Assembly (NCBI RefSeq): GCF_003576645.1
Contig: NC_044924.1
Coordinates: forward strand, 21,331,233-21,395,232
DNA from: Ipomoea triloba
Lineage: Eukaryota; Streptophyta; Magnoliopsida; Solanales; Convolvulaceae
Length of the DNA: 64,000 nt
Reading direction: 5' to 3'
The position numbers were made by a program, and so were the translations under genes. The notes beneath the pieces were generated by a model that searched no databases, was not told the origin of the DNA, and saw nothing but the letters and a program-made list of their open reading frames with translations. This document shows positions 45,481 to 56,570 of the stretch, piece by piece (within the stretch, counting starts at the first letter, position 1; each line of letters begins with the position of its first letter).

Positions 45481-46600
45481 AAATGAGGATTAGTCAATTA
45501 AGAATTAGTATAAACTGTTAGTGAAGTTAAATCATTTGAGTCAAATTAAAAGAAAAGTTGATGGGTATTAAGAGATGTACTGTGCACTAATTCCTGGGTG
45601 AATACTCATGGGAGGCAACACTTTAAGAATTTCCTGAGTTTATAAAAAATAATTAAGAATTGACTATATATTTTGTTTACTTGCAAACTTGTAACATTCA
45701 TATGCTCTAGTTTGAAGGGGCATGCTAGAGATTGTTTTGATTGTCGAGATGCGTATGGAATATTAATTAGTTTAATATAATGTGTTGAATTATTTTTCAC
45801 TATAATTAGATTTAGTAATTTAGTTGTTATGCAAATAATAAGTCTATAAATATAGGTTCCTAGATAATAAAATTAAAGATAAAATTATTATAGATTTAAG
45901 ATCATAGTCCATACGTTTTTAAATTTTGATGCCATAGCTTGCATGCTTTAAATTTTTGTATTTTATGTTATTCTGTTTCATTATTAATATAACATTATGG
46001 TTTATTATTAATATAAAACAAGCTGGTTCTTTTTTTTTTTTTTAATTCTAAAAATGAAAATTTGGTATAAATTTGAGCTGCGGAGAATCTTTAGATAAAG
46101 CTCATAGTTCATAAATAGAAAATACAATAGGGAGATAACAAGTAGTATATTATATGACACAATTAATAAAAGAATAATTTGTTGGAGGGTATAAAGCAGG
46201 GCATTTTTTTTCTCTCTATAGTCCTTAGAGTTTCTGCTCCCATGTTTCTAGCAATTTCGGAGAGTCATGGAAATGATATATATATATATATCATTGCCGC
46301 ATTAGGGTGGCCTTGGAAGTGAAAAAGCCCCTCAAGAGAAGAATGAAACTCACTAAAGAGGATGGATCTATTGTCTAGCTAGGTGACTTTTAAATATGAA
46401 CTAATGTATATATGTTATGTAGGTTAAAAGTTCAACAATGCATGTGTACTGGTGTTGCCAATTTAAAGACTATTCCATTTGTTTGACAAATGCTAAGTAG
46501 GTTCCTTTTGCATTTATCTAGGTAAACATTTATATGGAATTAGTTGTATCGTATCTTTTACAAATTTTATTAAGGGGAAGATAATTAACCATATCTGCAC
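45481..46600. other. Intergenic DNA
   Basis: AT-rich; a short (TA)n tract at about 46277-46292 and a T-run at about 46030. No gene, RNA or element recognised. Confidence 0.35.
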
Positions 46601-46604
46601 ACAT

Positions 46605-46935
46605 CAGTACATGGTAAATTACAGTAGACACAACTGTATAAATCACGATGCAAAATGATATTGTTGAATTTTATGAGTTAGAATGATGTACATTATGTAT
46701 TAGAATATTGTACATTATGTGTAAAAATAATGAAACTTTTGGGTTACGATAATGTCATTATGTATTAGAATAACGTACATTATGTGTTTAGAATAATGAA
46801 ACTTCTGGGGTAAGATAATATACCTTATGTCTTAGAATAATGTACTTTATGTGTTAAAATAATGTACATTATGAGTTATAAAAATGTATATTGGACCGTA
46901 GTCTACATTGTTGTATAGATCACGATCCACAGAAT
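46605..46935. repeat. ~22-bp degenerate repeat cluster
   Basis: About ten imperfect copies of a unit near TTAGAATAATGTACATTATG (about 46680-46880), bracketed by two direct copies of a motif near TGTATAGATCACGAT (about 46640 and 46915). Probably an old MITE or simple satellite; no TSD identified. Confidence 0.4.
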
Positions 46936-47640
46936 AACTATTTTCATTACATCTATCCCATTTTATTTTCCAAGCACTAATTTTTTTTTATACTCCTTTT
47001 GGTTTGGAACTAGAAGAAAATTATTTCAAATTTACTTGATATTTCAAATTTACTTCATTTTGTTGAGATACACATGAATGAGAGAATGGAATTTTTTAAA
47101 AATATATTTATTAAACAAAATTTAGTTTAATTATACATTATTTAGATAGATGATTATTCCTTTGTATTGGTTTGTAAAAACATATACCCGATGTTAAGTT
47201 AATGATAAAAGGAATTAGCAAATTCTATACTAAGTAATTTAAGTTCATGATTATTAGGATAAAATATACCCGATGTTTGGTGCAAGCATAAAGTATAGGA
47301 TTCGAACACATGTATGTTGCACCTAAATTATAATAGGAAAACAAGCTGACCATTGCCATGAAAAAATTTGAGGATTTTTGAATGGTAATGGAGAGACTAT
47401 AACACCCCAAAATTAGTTTTCTCAAAACTACTCCTATTTTATTACATTTTGAAAATAAAAATACATATGTAATTTAACTTCCGACAAGAATTTTTGTCAA
47501 ACTAGAGTATAATTAAATATTTTAAACTCCCTATTTTAAAATATTTGATACGAAATATTTCTATATTTATCTAAGACGAACCTGTGAAGCTGATAGCCAA
47601 ACCTGGACCCCAAACTCAATTTCAAAATGAACATTTCTTA
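46936..47640. other. Intergenic DNA, possible LTR edge
   Basis: AT-rich. ATAACACCCC at about 47400 resembles the terminal motif of the Gypsy LTRs in this window, and the next ~240 bp could be a decayed LTR. The last ten bases, TATTTAAAAT, are the left TSD of the MITE that follows. Confidence 0.3.
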
Positions 47641-47650
47641 TATTTAAAAT

Positions 47651-48252
47651 GAGTTTTTTTCACTTTTGGTCCTATGACTTTAGTGCTTCCGTCAATTTAA
47701 GTACACAACTTTCATTCATGACATAAGTAGTGCTTGACTTTGATTTTTTTTCCACTTTTAGTCCTTGACTTTGATTTTTTTCCACTTTTAGTCATTTTGG
47801 CTATCCGAGCGACAACTTTTAATTCGAATCAACAAACTATTGTGCCATTAAGGGTAAAAGTGTGTTTTGATAAAGCCCTAAATATATTTATAAATAAAAT
47901 CAGAGAAAAAATAGGAAAAATAAACGTTATTTGCTTGTTATGCTTGGCTTTTTAAGTGACAACTTTTAATCAGAATCAACAAATTGTTGTGCCATTAAGG
48001 GTAAAATTGTCTATTGATAAATTCCTAAATACATTAAACATTATTTACCCTTAATGGCACAACAGTTTGTTGATTTCGATTAAAAGTTGTCGCTCAGATG
48101 GCCGAAAGGACTAAAAGTGGAAAAAAAATCAAAGTCAATGACTAAAAGTGGCAAAAAAATTAAAGTCAAGCACTACTTATGTCAGGAATGAAAGTCGTGT
48201 ACCTAAATTGACGGAGACACTAAAGTCATAGGACCAAAAGTGGAAAAAACTC
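47651..48252. mobile_element. 602-bp MITE with long inverted repeats, Mutator-like TSD
   Basis: Left end GAGTTTTTTTCACTTTTGGT and the reverse complement of the right end GAGTTTTTTCCACTTTTGGT match, and the match continues with small gaps for ~190 bp on each side. The flanks TATTTAAAAT (47641-47650 and 48253-48262) form a perfect 10-bp duplication, in the range of Mutator-like elements (8-11 bp). Inner sequence is short and non-coding; a 73-codon open stretch in it is incidental. Confidence 0.75.
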
Positions 48253-48262
48253 TATTTAAAAT

Positions 48263-48389
48263 TTATTATATCATCTTTTACCCGAGATTGACCCAACTTT
48301 TTACCCGAAATTATAACCCAAGATTTTTAAATAGCAAAAGAACCAAATTGCCCCTCATAGTCGTGACATTTCAGCCTAGGGTTTTGTGC

Positions 48390-48456
<67 letters not shown>

Positions 48457-48930
48457 GTATATATGACACTATTCCATCAGTGAGAATATCTCCTTCTCTT
48501 CTCCTTCATTTCTTCCTTTCATCTTCCTCTTTCCTTTCCTGATCTTTTTCACTTTGACCTCTCACTTGTACTGTATGCAAGCTTTTAAAACACACACACA
48601 CACACAGAGATATGCATGTTATCATTTTTTAACATATAAGGCACATTATTCATATAAATAAGACACATAATTTCACACTATAATGTACAGAAATTCTCAA
48701 CAAAAGAAATATAAGCATATGTATGGTTTCTCTACATCCAATATGCATTAGGTACAGAAAGTTTACCCTTAAGATATAGAATTCATACAAAGAATACACA
48801 TGACTTTACAATACAATGTACAAAAATTCTCAACAGAAGATGTATGCATCATGTATTGTTTGCCTACTACTATAAGTATTAGGTACAAAAAGTTTACCCT
48901 TAAGATACAAAATTCAATCATATAAAGAAA
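48263..48930. repeat. Microsatellites and a ~125-bp tandem duplication
   Basis: (TA)n with regular TGTA interruptions (about 48393-48466), (CA)n (about 48588-48606), then a ~125-bp unit (containing GTTTACCCTTAAGATA) twice in diverged tandem copies (about 48662-48787 and 48797-48912). The last five bases, AGAAA (48926-48930), would be the TSD of the Sirevirus LTR that follows. Confidence 0.55.
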
Positions 48931-49683
48931 TGTTGGTCCCGGTTATAACGATGTGAGTCTATTTTGGATCGTGATTTTGAGCTTTTTAATATTTTTGCAC
49001 ACTGAAAATATATTTTGCTTGCTAATGTTTTTCGCTTTTTCAACCCTATCTAAATGAGAAGGAGCAAGGGTATTTATAGGTGTGAATTATCAGATCCGTT
49101 AGAGGGAACCTGAAATTCAAATCCCTATTAGCCAGTGTGTAATATCCAATGGGTAATGTTTGATCTTTTGACAATGTCAATACTTTCTAGCCGTTTGTCC
49201 ACTTTTATGCAAGGACAATTTGTCTTTTGTCTCAAAAAAAGCACAACCATTTAATGTTCCTTGGGATCGTTTCCTAGGATCCATTTTGACATTCAGGTTA
49301 TACCCAACCTCAAGGCTATGGACAAGACAAGTCTCAGAGAATGTCTAGTGCCTTGGGTACTTGTGAGAATGATTGACTTTATCATTCTCCCATCATATCC
49401 TCGAATCAATCAACTTTGATTGTTCGGTTTCAAGAGTTCGGCCCTTACATTCTTCGGCCTAAAATTTTAACAGTCTTCAGTCTTCGTGTCTTCAATCTTC
49501 AAGTCTTCGTGTCTTTAAGCCTTCGGCTTGAATTCTTTCACTCGAAGTGAAATGTAAGGACTCGTCCAATAATTATTTCTAAACAGGATTCGTCATTCTA
49601 AACATAAAAAAGACAAAGTAAAGATTGGGGGGTCTCCTCGAATCTTTGGTATCATCAAAATCAATGGTTCGGGGTTCCTAACA
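48931..49683 (-). repeat. 3' LTR of a minus-strand Sirevirus, 753 bp
   Basis: Plus-strand ends TGTTGGTCCCGG and GTTCCTAACA. The adjoining 49684-49702, read on the minus strand, is a polypurine tract (AAAAAAGGGGGAAAT), which sets the orientation. A minus-strand TATA box (TATAAATA, 49071-49078) gives a U3 of ~600 bp and a short R-U5. The LTR is rich in TCTTCG/CTTCGG repeats around 49440-49540. The internal part resumes right of the CRM insertion; the 5' LTR lies beyond the window. Confidence 0.7.
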
Positions 49684-49761
49684 ATTTCCCCCTTTTTTAT
49701 GATGCCAACACCTACACTCGCACCATTTGGGTACTTGTATCCAAGAAAGGATTTTTATTAT
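49684..49761 (-). other. Sirevirus 3' end: polypurine tract and short leader to the CRM insertion
   Basis: 78 bp between the LTR and the nested CRM element, including the polypurine tract adjoining the LTR. Its last five bases, ATTAT, are the candidate left TSD of the CRM element. Confidence 0.55.
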
Positions 49762-50681
49762 TGATGAGACCGGAATGCAACAAATAAATGATCCATTAAA
49801 AGTCTCGAGTGGCCCGGTAACAAGATCTAAGTCAAGGAAGATTCAAGAGGCTTTTAACACTTTTGTGCAAACAGATTGGAGTCCAACATCTTTTTGTGAA
49901 GAAGAAGATCAATCTGGAAAAATAATTCTATTCAATTGTCTTCACATAAAAACTTTTGAAGACAATTCAGACTTTAGTATCAGATCAAATTTCCCGGTGT
50001 GAAATTATTTGCAAGGTGTATTTTTTTTTAGGTGGGAAACTACTTTGCAAGAATTGTATTTTTTATTTTTGGGTGGAAATTACTTTTGCAAAATGTTGTA
50101 TTTTTAATTTTGGGTGGGAAATTATTTTGTATTTTAATTTTGGGTGGGGAATTATTTTGTATTTTTAATTTTGGGTGGGAATTACTTTTACAAAGTTGTA
50201 ATTTTTTATTTTGGGTGGGATTAGTGACCTAGAATATTTAATACCTTATTTTCCCCTATAAATACCCCATAAACCCAATGGTTTGAGACACACCTTGTAA
50301 GAATTCAATTTGAGTGAAATTTCTCTCTTTTCTTTGCATGAGAAGTGCATTGAAGTTTAGGTTGTTTGTGAGAAGCATTCAATCTTGGTAGGCTAGTGAG
50401 AAGCTAGTTTATCCCTTTATCTTGTTCTTTATATTCACACACATATCCAAAAATCCAAAAAGAATACTATTACTCATATTATATAGCTAATTTTATTTTT
50501 GTATCTTAATTCTAGTGCTAGATTCCTAATACTCTAATTCTTAGCCTTGCTTAATAATCTAAGGGTTGAGAGTATTATTTGTTAGTTTGGTGAGGCATTT
50601 GTAGAGTTGGGATCTCAAAATCCAAGAGTCTACAAGGTAAGATCCTCTTTTGGACACGAAAGGTTCTTGAGTGATTCCTTG
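49762..50681 (+). repeat. 5' LTR of the CRM-type element
   Basis: About 920 bp to the N at 50682. The first 240 bp encode the same peptide as the end of pol. Five ~38-bp repeats of TTTTGGGTGGGAATTA-type units lie at about 50030-50222. TATA box TATAAATA at 50257-50264. Confidence 0.75.
50257..50264 (+). promoter_or_regulatory. TATA box in the CRM 5' LTR
   Basis: CCCCTATAAATACCCC, conserved in the 3' LTR at 55673-55680. Confidence 0.6.
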
Positions 50682-50779
50682 NAAAAAAAAAAAAAAGAGT
50701 GAATGAACTGTGAGTGATTAAATATTTCCTTTTGATTACTATCTTCTTATTTTTTTGCATTTTTTTTTTACTTAAAGGA

Positions 50780-53700
50780 ATGTCAAGCATGGCTAGTACT
50801 AGTGAACAAGGTAGTATTATTGCCCAAATGGAGAAAATGATGACCATGATGAAAGATCTTAGTGATAGGCTACAAAACATAGAAAATCAAAGAGTGAGAG
50901 TTGAAAATGAGGGAGTACAAAATCATGAGGGAGGAAACCAAGAAGAGAGGAGGGGTAGATAAATAACAAGATATAATAGTTTACCTCGCATGCTCCCTAG
51001 AAGATTTGTGGAAGAAAGGGTAGATAATAATCTTAGCTCTTTAAGAATGGAAATGCCTACTTTTAATGGGGATGATGAACCCGAAGTTTTCTTAAATTGG
51101 GTAGATGAAGTGGAGGATATTTTTGGGCTTCATAACTTTGGGGAAGAAAAGAAGTTTAAAACAGCCATAGCATCCCTAAAAGATTTTGCTAAATTGTGGT
51201 GGAAACAACTTAGTCGTAGGCGTCTAGAAGACCAAGATGAACCTATAGAGACATGGGGAGAGCTTAAGAGGGAGATGAGAAGGAAGTTTGTGCCTAGTAA
51301 TTTTTATCGTGATATGCGCAGAAAATTACAAGAACTCAAACAAGGTAGCAAGTCCGTTCGTGAGTTCTACAAGGAGATGGAGAGATTGAAGGCACGAGCA
51401 AATATCCAGGAGGATGACGAGACCACCATAGCCCGTATCCTTGAAGGATTCAACCGTGATATTCGAAGAGAACTCCGCAACCAAGAATTTGACGACGTGC
51501 ACAAATTGGTTCGAGTTGCTTCGAAGGTAGAAGATGAGCTGAGATCTGAAAGGGGAAGCAAACCATCTGTGTCTTCTCAATGGGATCAACCAAGGAGGGC
51601 TACTAACAACTCCTATCAGTCAAGGACACAAAAGGAGTACTCTCGACCATCCCACACCCATGAGGAGAAAAAAAATAACCAAAGGGAGAAAGAGAAGTTC
51701 CAAGAGGGCTCAAAGCAAAAGGTTAGTACTGTGACATGTTACAGGTGTCAAGGCCGAGGACATTATGCTCGAGAATGCCCCAACACCAAAAAAATTCTCA
51801 CCACCGGCAAAGATGAGCGAGAATACATGTCCGCAAATGAATCTGATGACGAAGAGTTGGAGCCTATCGGAGAAAGACAAAAAGATGACCATTCTGAAGA
51901 AGAAGTGCAAGAAGATGATGCTCTACATTTCAACTGCGTTGTCCACAAAGCCTTGAGCACTCTAGTTGTCCTAGATCAAGAAGAACAACGAGAGAACATC
52001 TTCTATGGAAAATGCAAGATTCCCGGTGCTACATGCAGTTTCATCATTGATGGGGGGAGTTGTACCAATGTGATCAGCGAGGATGTAGTTAATGCAATGA
52101 AAATACCAACAATCCAACATCCTCAACCCTATAAGCTACAATGGCTTAATGATGATGGTGAACTCAAGGTACACAAACAAGCCCTCATTTCTATTTCTAT
52201 TGGAAAATATCAAGATGATGTGTTATGTGATGTCATCCCAATGCATGCTTGTCACATCTTGCTTGGTCGGCCATGGCAATATGACCGAGACACCTTACAC
52301 CATGGTAAGACAAACAAGTACACCATTCATAAAGGAGGTAAGAAGTATACTTTGACTCCACTAGCACCAAAAGAAGTGTACAACCTACAAGCGCAATCAA
52401 AAAAATTGAGAGAAGAACTTGCCCAAAAGGCAAAAGAGGCCATGAAGGAAACCACTAGCGGAAAACAAAATACCATAGCTCATGAGAAGAAGCAAAGAAA
52501 GGAAGGGATGAAGAAGGCCACTACGCAATCCTCTCATAATTTGCTCATGACAAAGGGAGAAGTGGAGCAAGCCTTAAGAAGGGGAGAGGGAGTTTTCTTA
52601 CTTTACCCGATTGATTTTTGTTTAAATGTTATTAAAAGTGAAATTATCCCTTCTGATGTTTCTACTTTGCTTTCTGAATTTGCAAATGTCTTTCCTGAAG
52701 AGTTACCAAAGGGGTTACCTCCAATTCGTGGGATTGAGCATCAAATTGATCTCATACCTGGAGCAAGTTTGCCTAATAGACCGGCATATCGCACTAATCC
52801 TGACGAGGCCAAGGAGATTCAACGACAAGTTGATGAGTTGTTACAAGCTGGATTCATCCAAGAAAGCCTCAGTCCATGTGCTGTACCCGTACTACTTGTA
52901 CCAAAGAAAGATGGCACGTGGCGGATGTGTGTTGATTGTCGCCCCATCAATAACATCACGGTAAAGTATCGCTATCCTATTCCTAGGTTAGATGATATGC
53001 TTGATGAATTGCATGGGGCTGAAATTTTCAGTAAAATAGATCTAAGAAGAGGTTATCATCAAATTAGAATGCAAAAGGGAGATGAATGGAAAACTGCCTT
53101 CAAGACTAAAAATGGTCTCTATGAATGGTTAGTTATGCCGTTTGGATTAACAAATGCCCCTAGCACCTTCATGAGATTGATGAACCATGTTCTTAGGAAT
53201 TTTATTGGAAAATTTGTTGTTGTGTATTTTGATGATATTCTCATTTACAGCAAAGACCCTCAAAAGCATATAATACATCTTAAAGAAGTCTTTCTTGTTT
53301 TAAGAAGAGAACAATTGTATGCTAACCTTGAGAAATGCTATTTTGGTGTGGAAAGTGTTGTTTTTCTTGGTTTTATAGTAAGTTCTAAAGGCATTGAAGT
53401 AGATGAGACCAAGATACAAGCAATTCGAGATTGGCCAACACCAAAAACAGCAACTGAAGTCCGTAGTTTCCATGGTCTTGCCAGTTTCTATCGGAGATTT
53501 GTCAAGGACTTCAGTACAATTGCAGCCCCATTGAATGAACTTGTGAAAAAAGATGTTAAATTTGAATGGGGCCCTAAACAAGAACAAGCCTTTCAAACCC
53601 TCAAGGAAAAATTGTGTTCTGCTCAGGTACTTTCGTTACCAAACTTTGATAAAACTTTTGAGATTGAGTGTGATGCATCTGGGATAGGTATTGGAGCTGT

Positions 53701-55522
53701 TCTTATGCAAGAAGGACATCCTATTGCCTACTTTAGTGAGAAATTAAGTGGTCCTGCACTTAATTACTCTACATATGATAAGGAGTTATATGCACTTGTA
53801 AGAACTCTTGAGACTTGGGAGCATTACCTATGGTTTAAAGAGTTTGTCATACACTCCGATCATGAGGCACTCAAACACCTTAGGGGGCAAGGTAAGTTAA
53901 GCAAGAGACATGCGAAATGGCTTGAGTTTATTGAAGCATTTCCGTATGTTATCAAGTATAAACAAGGTAAGGAAAACCGAGTGGCTGATGCTTTATCTCG
54001 AAGGTATGCTCTACTTTCATCATTACAAGCCAAATTACTTGGTTTTGAATTTCTCAAAGAATTGTATAGTAATGATGTTGATTTTGCAGAAAAATATAAG
54101 GCATGTTCTACAACTCCAATTGGCAAATATTATCTACTTGATGGATATTTGTTCAAAGAAAATAGATTGTGTGTGCCAAATTGTTCTTTAAGAGAAATGT
54201 TTATTAAGGAAGCCCATAGTGGTGGATTAATGGGACACTTCGGTGTGACTAAAACTTATGAAGTCCTACATGGACACTTCTTTTGGCCCAAGTTAAGAAG
54301 GGATGTGGAATTGTTTGTTAGCAAATGTGTTACTTGCAAACAAGCTAAATCACGATCTCTCCCACAAGGGTTATACACACCATTAATTGTTCCTAAGGAA
54401 CCCTGGACTGATTTATCTATGGATTTTATAGTAGGGTTACCTAGAAGTAGAAGGGGCCATGACTCAATCTATGTTGTTGTTGATCGATTTAGTAAAATGG
54501 CTCATTTTATTGGTTGTCACAAAACTAATGATGCCTCTCATATTGCAGATTTATTCTTCAAAGAGGTAGTGCGTTTACATGGGATTCCACGCACCATTGT
54601 GTCCGATCGAGATGCCAAGTTTCTAAGTCATTTTTGGCGAATACTTTGGGGAAAGCTTGGTACAAAACTTTTGTACTCTACTGCTTGTCATCCACAAACA
54701 GATGGCCAAACCGAAGTTGTGAATAGAACTCTAACACAACTTCTAAGGGTAGTCATTAGAAAAAACCTCAAGTCTTGGGAAGAAAGCTTACCATATGTGG
54801 AGTTTGCTTATAACCGAGCTATACATTCCACTACAAATATGTCACCATTTGAGGTTGCTTATGGTTTTAATCCATTAACCCCCTTAGATTTGATTCCCTT
54901 ACATGTGAATGATAAGGAATGTGCGGATGCTGCTAAGAAAGCTCAAGGGATTCGTGAATTTCATTCCAAGGTTCGAGCTCAAATTGAAAAGAAAAATGAG
55001 CAATACGCTCAAAAGGCCAACAAGGGACGCAAGGCAATAATTTTTAAACCCGGAGATTGGGTTTGGATCCACTACAACAAAAACAGATTTCCAAACCAAC
55101 GCAAGTCCAAGTTGATGCCTCGAGGAGATGGACCTTTCCAAGTGCTTGAAAGAATCAATGACAATGCATACAAATTAGATCTTCGAGGTGAGCATAGTGT
55201 TTCTTCTACATTTAATGTTGCTGATTTAGCTCCTTTTGAATTTTCAGATTCGGGGACGAATCTTTTTCAAGAAGGGGAGGATGATGAGACCGGAATGCAA
55301 CAAATAAATGATCCATTAAAAGTCTCGAGTGGCCCGGTAACAAGATCTAAGTCAAGGAAGATTCAAGAGGCTTTTAACACTTTTGTGCAAACAGATTGGA
55401 GTCCAACATCTTTTTGTGAAGAAGAAGATCAATCTGGAAAAATAATTCTATTCAATTGTCTTCACATAAAAACTTTTGAAGACAATTCAGACTTCAGTAT
55501 CAGATCAAATTTCCCGGTGTGA
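50780..55522 (+). pseudogene. CRM-type gag-pol polyprotein, one internal stop
   Basis: A single frame from ATG 50780 to TGA at 55520-55522, broken only by TAA at 50960-50962, 60 codons in (a CAA-to-TAA change would explain it). Most of the protein lies in the uninterrupted 1510-codon part from 50990. Domains: gag with a region near [20 protein letters not shown]; zinc knuckle [14 protein letters not shown] (~51737); protease [12 protein letters not shown] (~52045); RT with [12 protein letters not shown] (~53220); RNase H ([16 protein letters not shown], ~53660); integrase with the HHCC region (~54210-54345) and D, D, E residues (MDFIVG, SDRDAKF, GQTEVV). No clear chromodomain; instead a tail ([20 protein letters not shown]) encoded in the first 240 bp of the 3' LTR. 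CRM integrase tails are thought to act in centromere targeting. Confidence 0.85.
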
Positions 55523-56099
55523 AATTATTTGCAAGGTGTATTTTTTTTTAGGTGGAAACTACTTTGCAAGAATTGTATTTTTTATTTTTGGGTGGAAATT
55601 ACTTTTACAAAGTTGTAATTTTTATTTTGGGTGGGATTAGTGACCTAGAATATTTAATACCTTATTTTCCCCTATAAATACCCCATAAACCCAATGGTTT
55701 GAGACACACCTTGTAAGAATTCAATTTGAGTGAAATTTCTCTCTTTTCTTTGCATGAGAAGTGCATTGAAGTTTAGGTTGTTTGTGAGAAGCATTCAATC
55801 TTGGTAGGCTAGTGAGAAGCTAGTTTATCCCTTTATCTTGTTCTTTATATTACACACATATCCAAAAACCAAAAAGATATAGCTATTTACTACATATTAT
55901 ATAGCTAATTTTATTTTTGTATCTTAATTCTAGTGCTAGATTCCTAATACTCTAATTCTTAGCCTTGCTTAATAATCTAAGGGTTGAGAGTATTATTATT
56001 GGTGTGTAGTTGGTGACATTTGTAGAGTTGGGTCCAAGAGTCTACAAGGTAAGATCCTTTTGGACACGAAAGGTTCTTGAGTGATTCCTTGGAGTGGCA
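55282..56099 (+). repeat. 3' LTR of the CRM-type element
   Basis: About 818 bp, ~110 bp shorter than the 5' LTR mainly because it has about three rather than five GGGTGGGA repeat units (55545-55640). TATA box 55673-55680. The stop codon of pol lies inside it. Confidence 0.75.
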
Positions 56100-56392
56100 C
56101 TTATTGCGGGAAGCAATCCGTGTACCCATCACCTGCTGTGCGCGAAACGTGCACAACAGTGGATGTTTGGGGCAATGATTTGGTCAGAAATCACGCACCT
56201 GCTGTGCGCGAAACGCGCACAACAGTGGATGTTTTGCAGCATTGCGGACCACAGCGAGTATTCTTTCGAGCTGAGCCATCTTCTGAGATTGATTAGCCAT
56301 GAATTGACGCACTTCGCCAATGAAGACTTCTTCGGCCTGTGGATCATAGTTAGAAGTAGGAGATGAGGATCGAGATGTACCTTTCGTCGGAG
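56100..56392 (-). pseudogene. Second, diverged fragment of the Sirevirus envelope-like ORF
   Basis: 56230-56392 read on the minus strand matches the region at 57410-57565 of the main envelope-like ORF at clearly less than full identity (for example GEVRQFMANQSQKMAQLE here, GEVRQFMADQSQRMAQLE there). It is followed by a GC-rich stretch with two hairpin repeats (56130-56235) and then the CRM 3' LTR, and ends on the other side at the single N at 56393. It comes from a different Sirevirus copy or reflects a misjoin. Confidence 0.6.
56130..56235. repeat. Two 40-bp direct repeats, each a hairpin
   Basis: CACCTGCTGTGCGCGAAACG... occurs at 56130-56169 and 56196-56235. In each, CTGCTGTGCGCG and CGYGCACAACAG pair around an AAA loop (11 of 12 pairs in copy 2). 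Confidence 0.65.
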
Positions 56393-56570
56393 GNATCTAC
56401 TAAAGCAAGAATAATAGAGCTCACGCAACACCCCCAGCAAAAGATATATATGATTATAAGAAGGAAATGTTTACAAGGTAGAGTTTAGTAGATAAGTTTG
56501 AAATAAAAAAGACCAAGAACAGCATAGATATCAATACATTGAGATGAGATGGAGTTTGGACCACGAGAGC

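Larger units (their letters stand above)
49762..56099 (+). mobile_element. CRM-type chromovirus (Ty3-Gypsy), nested in the Sirevirus
   Basis: LTRs start TGATGAGACCGG. The 3' LTR is preceded by a purine-rich AAGGGGAGGA. The internal region encodes one gag-pol polyprotein. The LTRs differ by very few substitutions plus repeat-number changes, so the insertion is young. LTR ends are obscured by N at 50682; if the 3' LTR ends GGCA at 56099, the flanks ATTAT (49757-49761) and CTTAT (56100-56104) form a TSD with one mismatch. The CRM assignment rests on gag and RT resemblance, on protease IDGGSC and on pol running into the 3' LTR; it needs an RT tree. Confidence 0.8.

Noticed and set aside
48240..48542. 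100-codon frame with an Ile-Tyr run
   Set aside because: It translates a (TA)n microsatellite.
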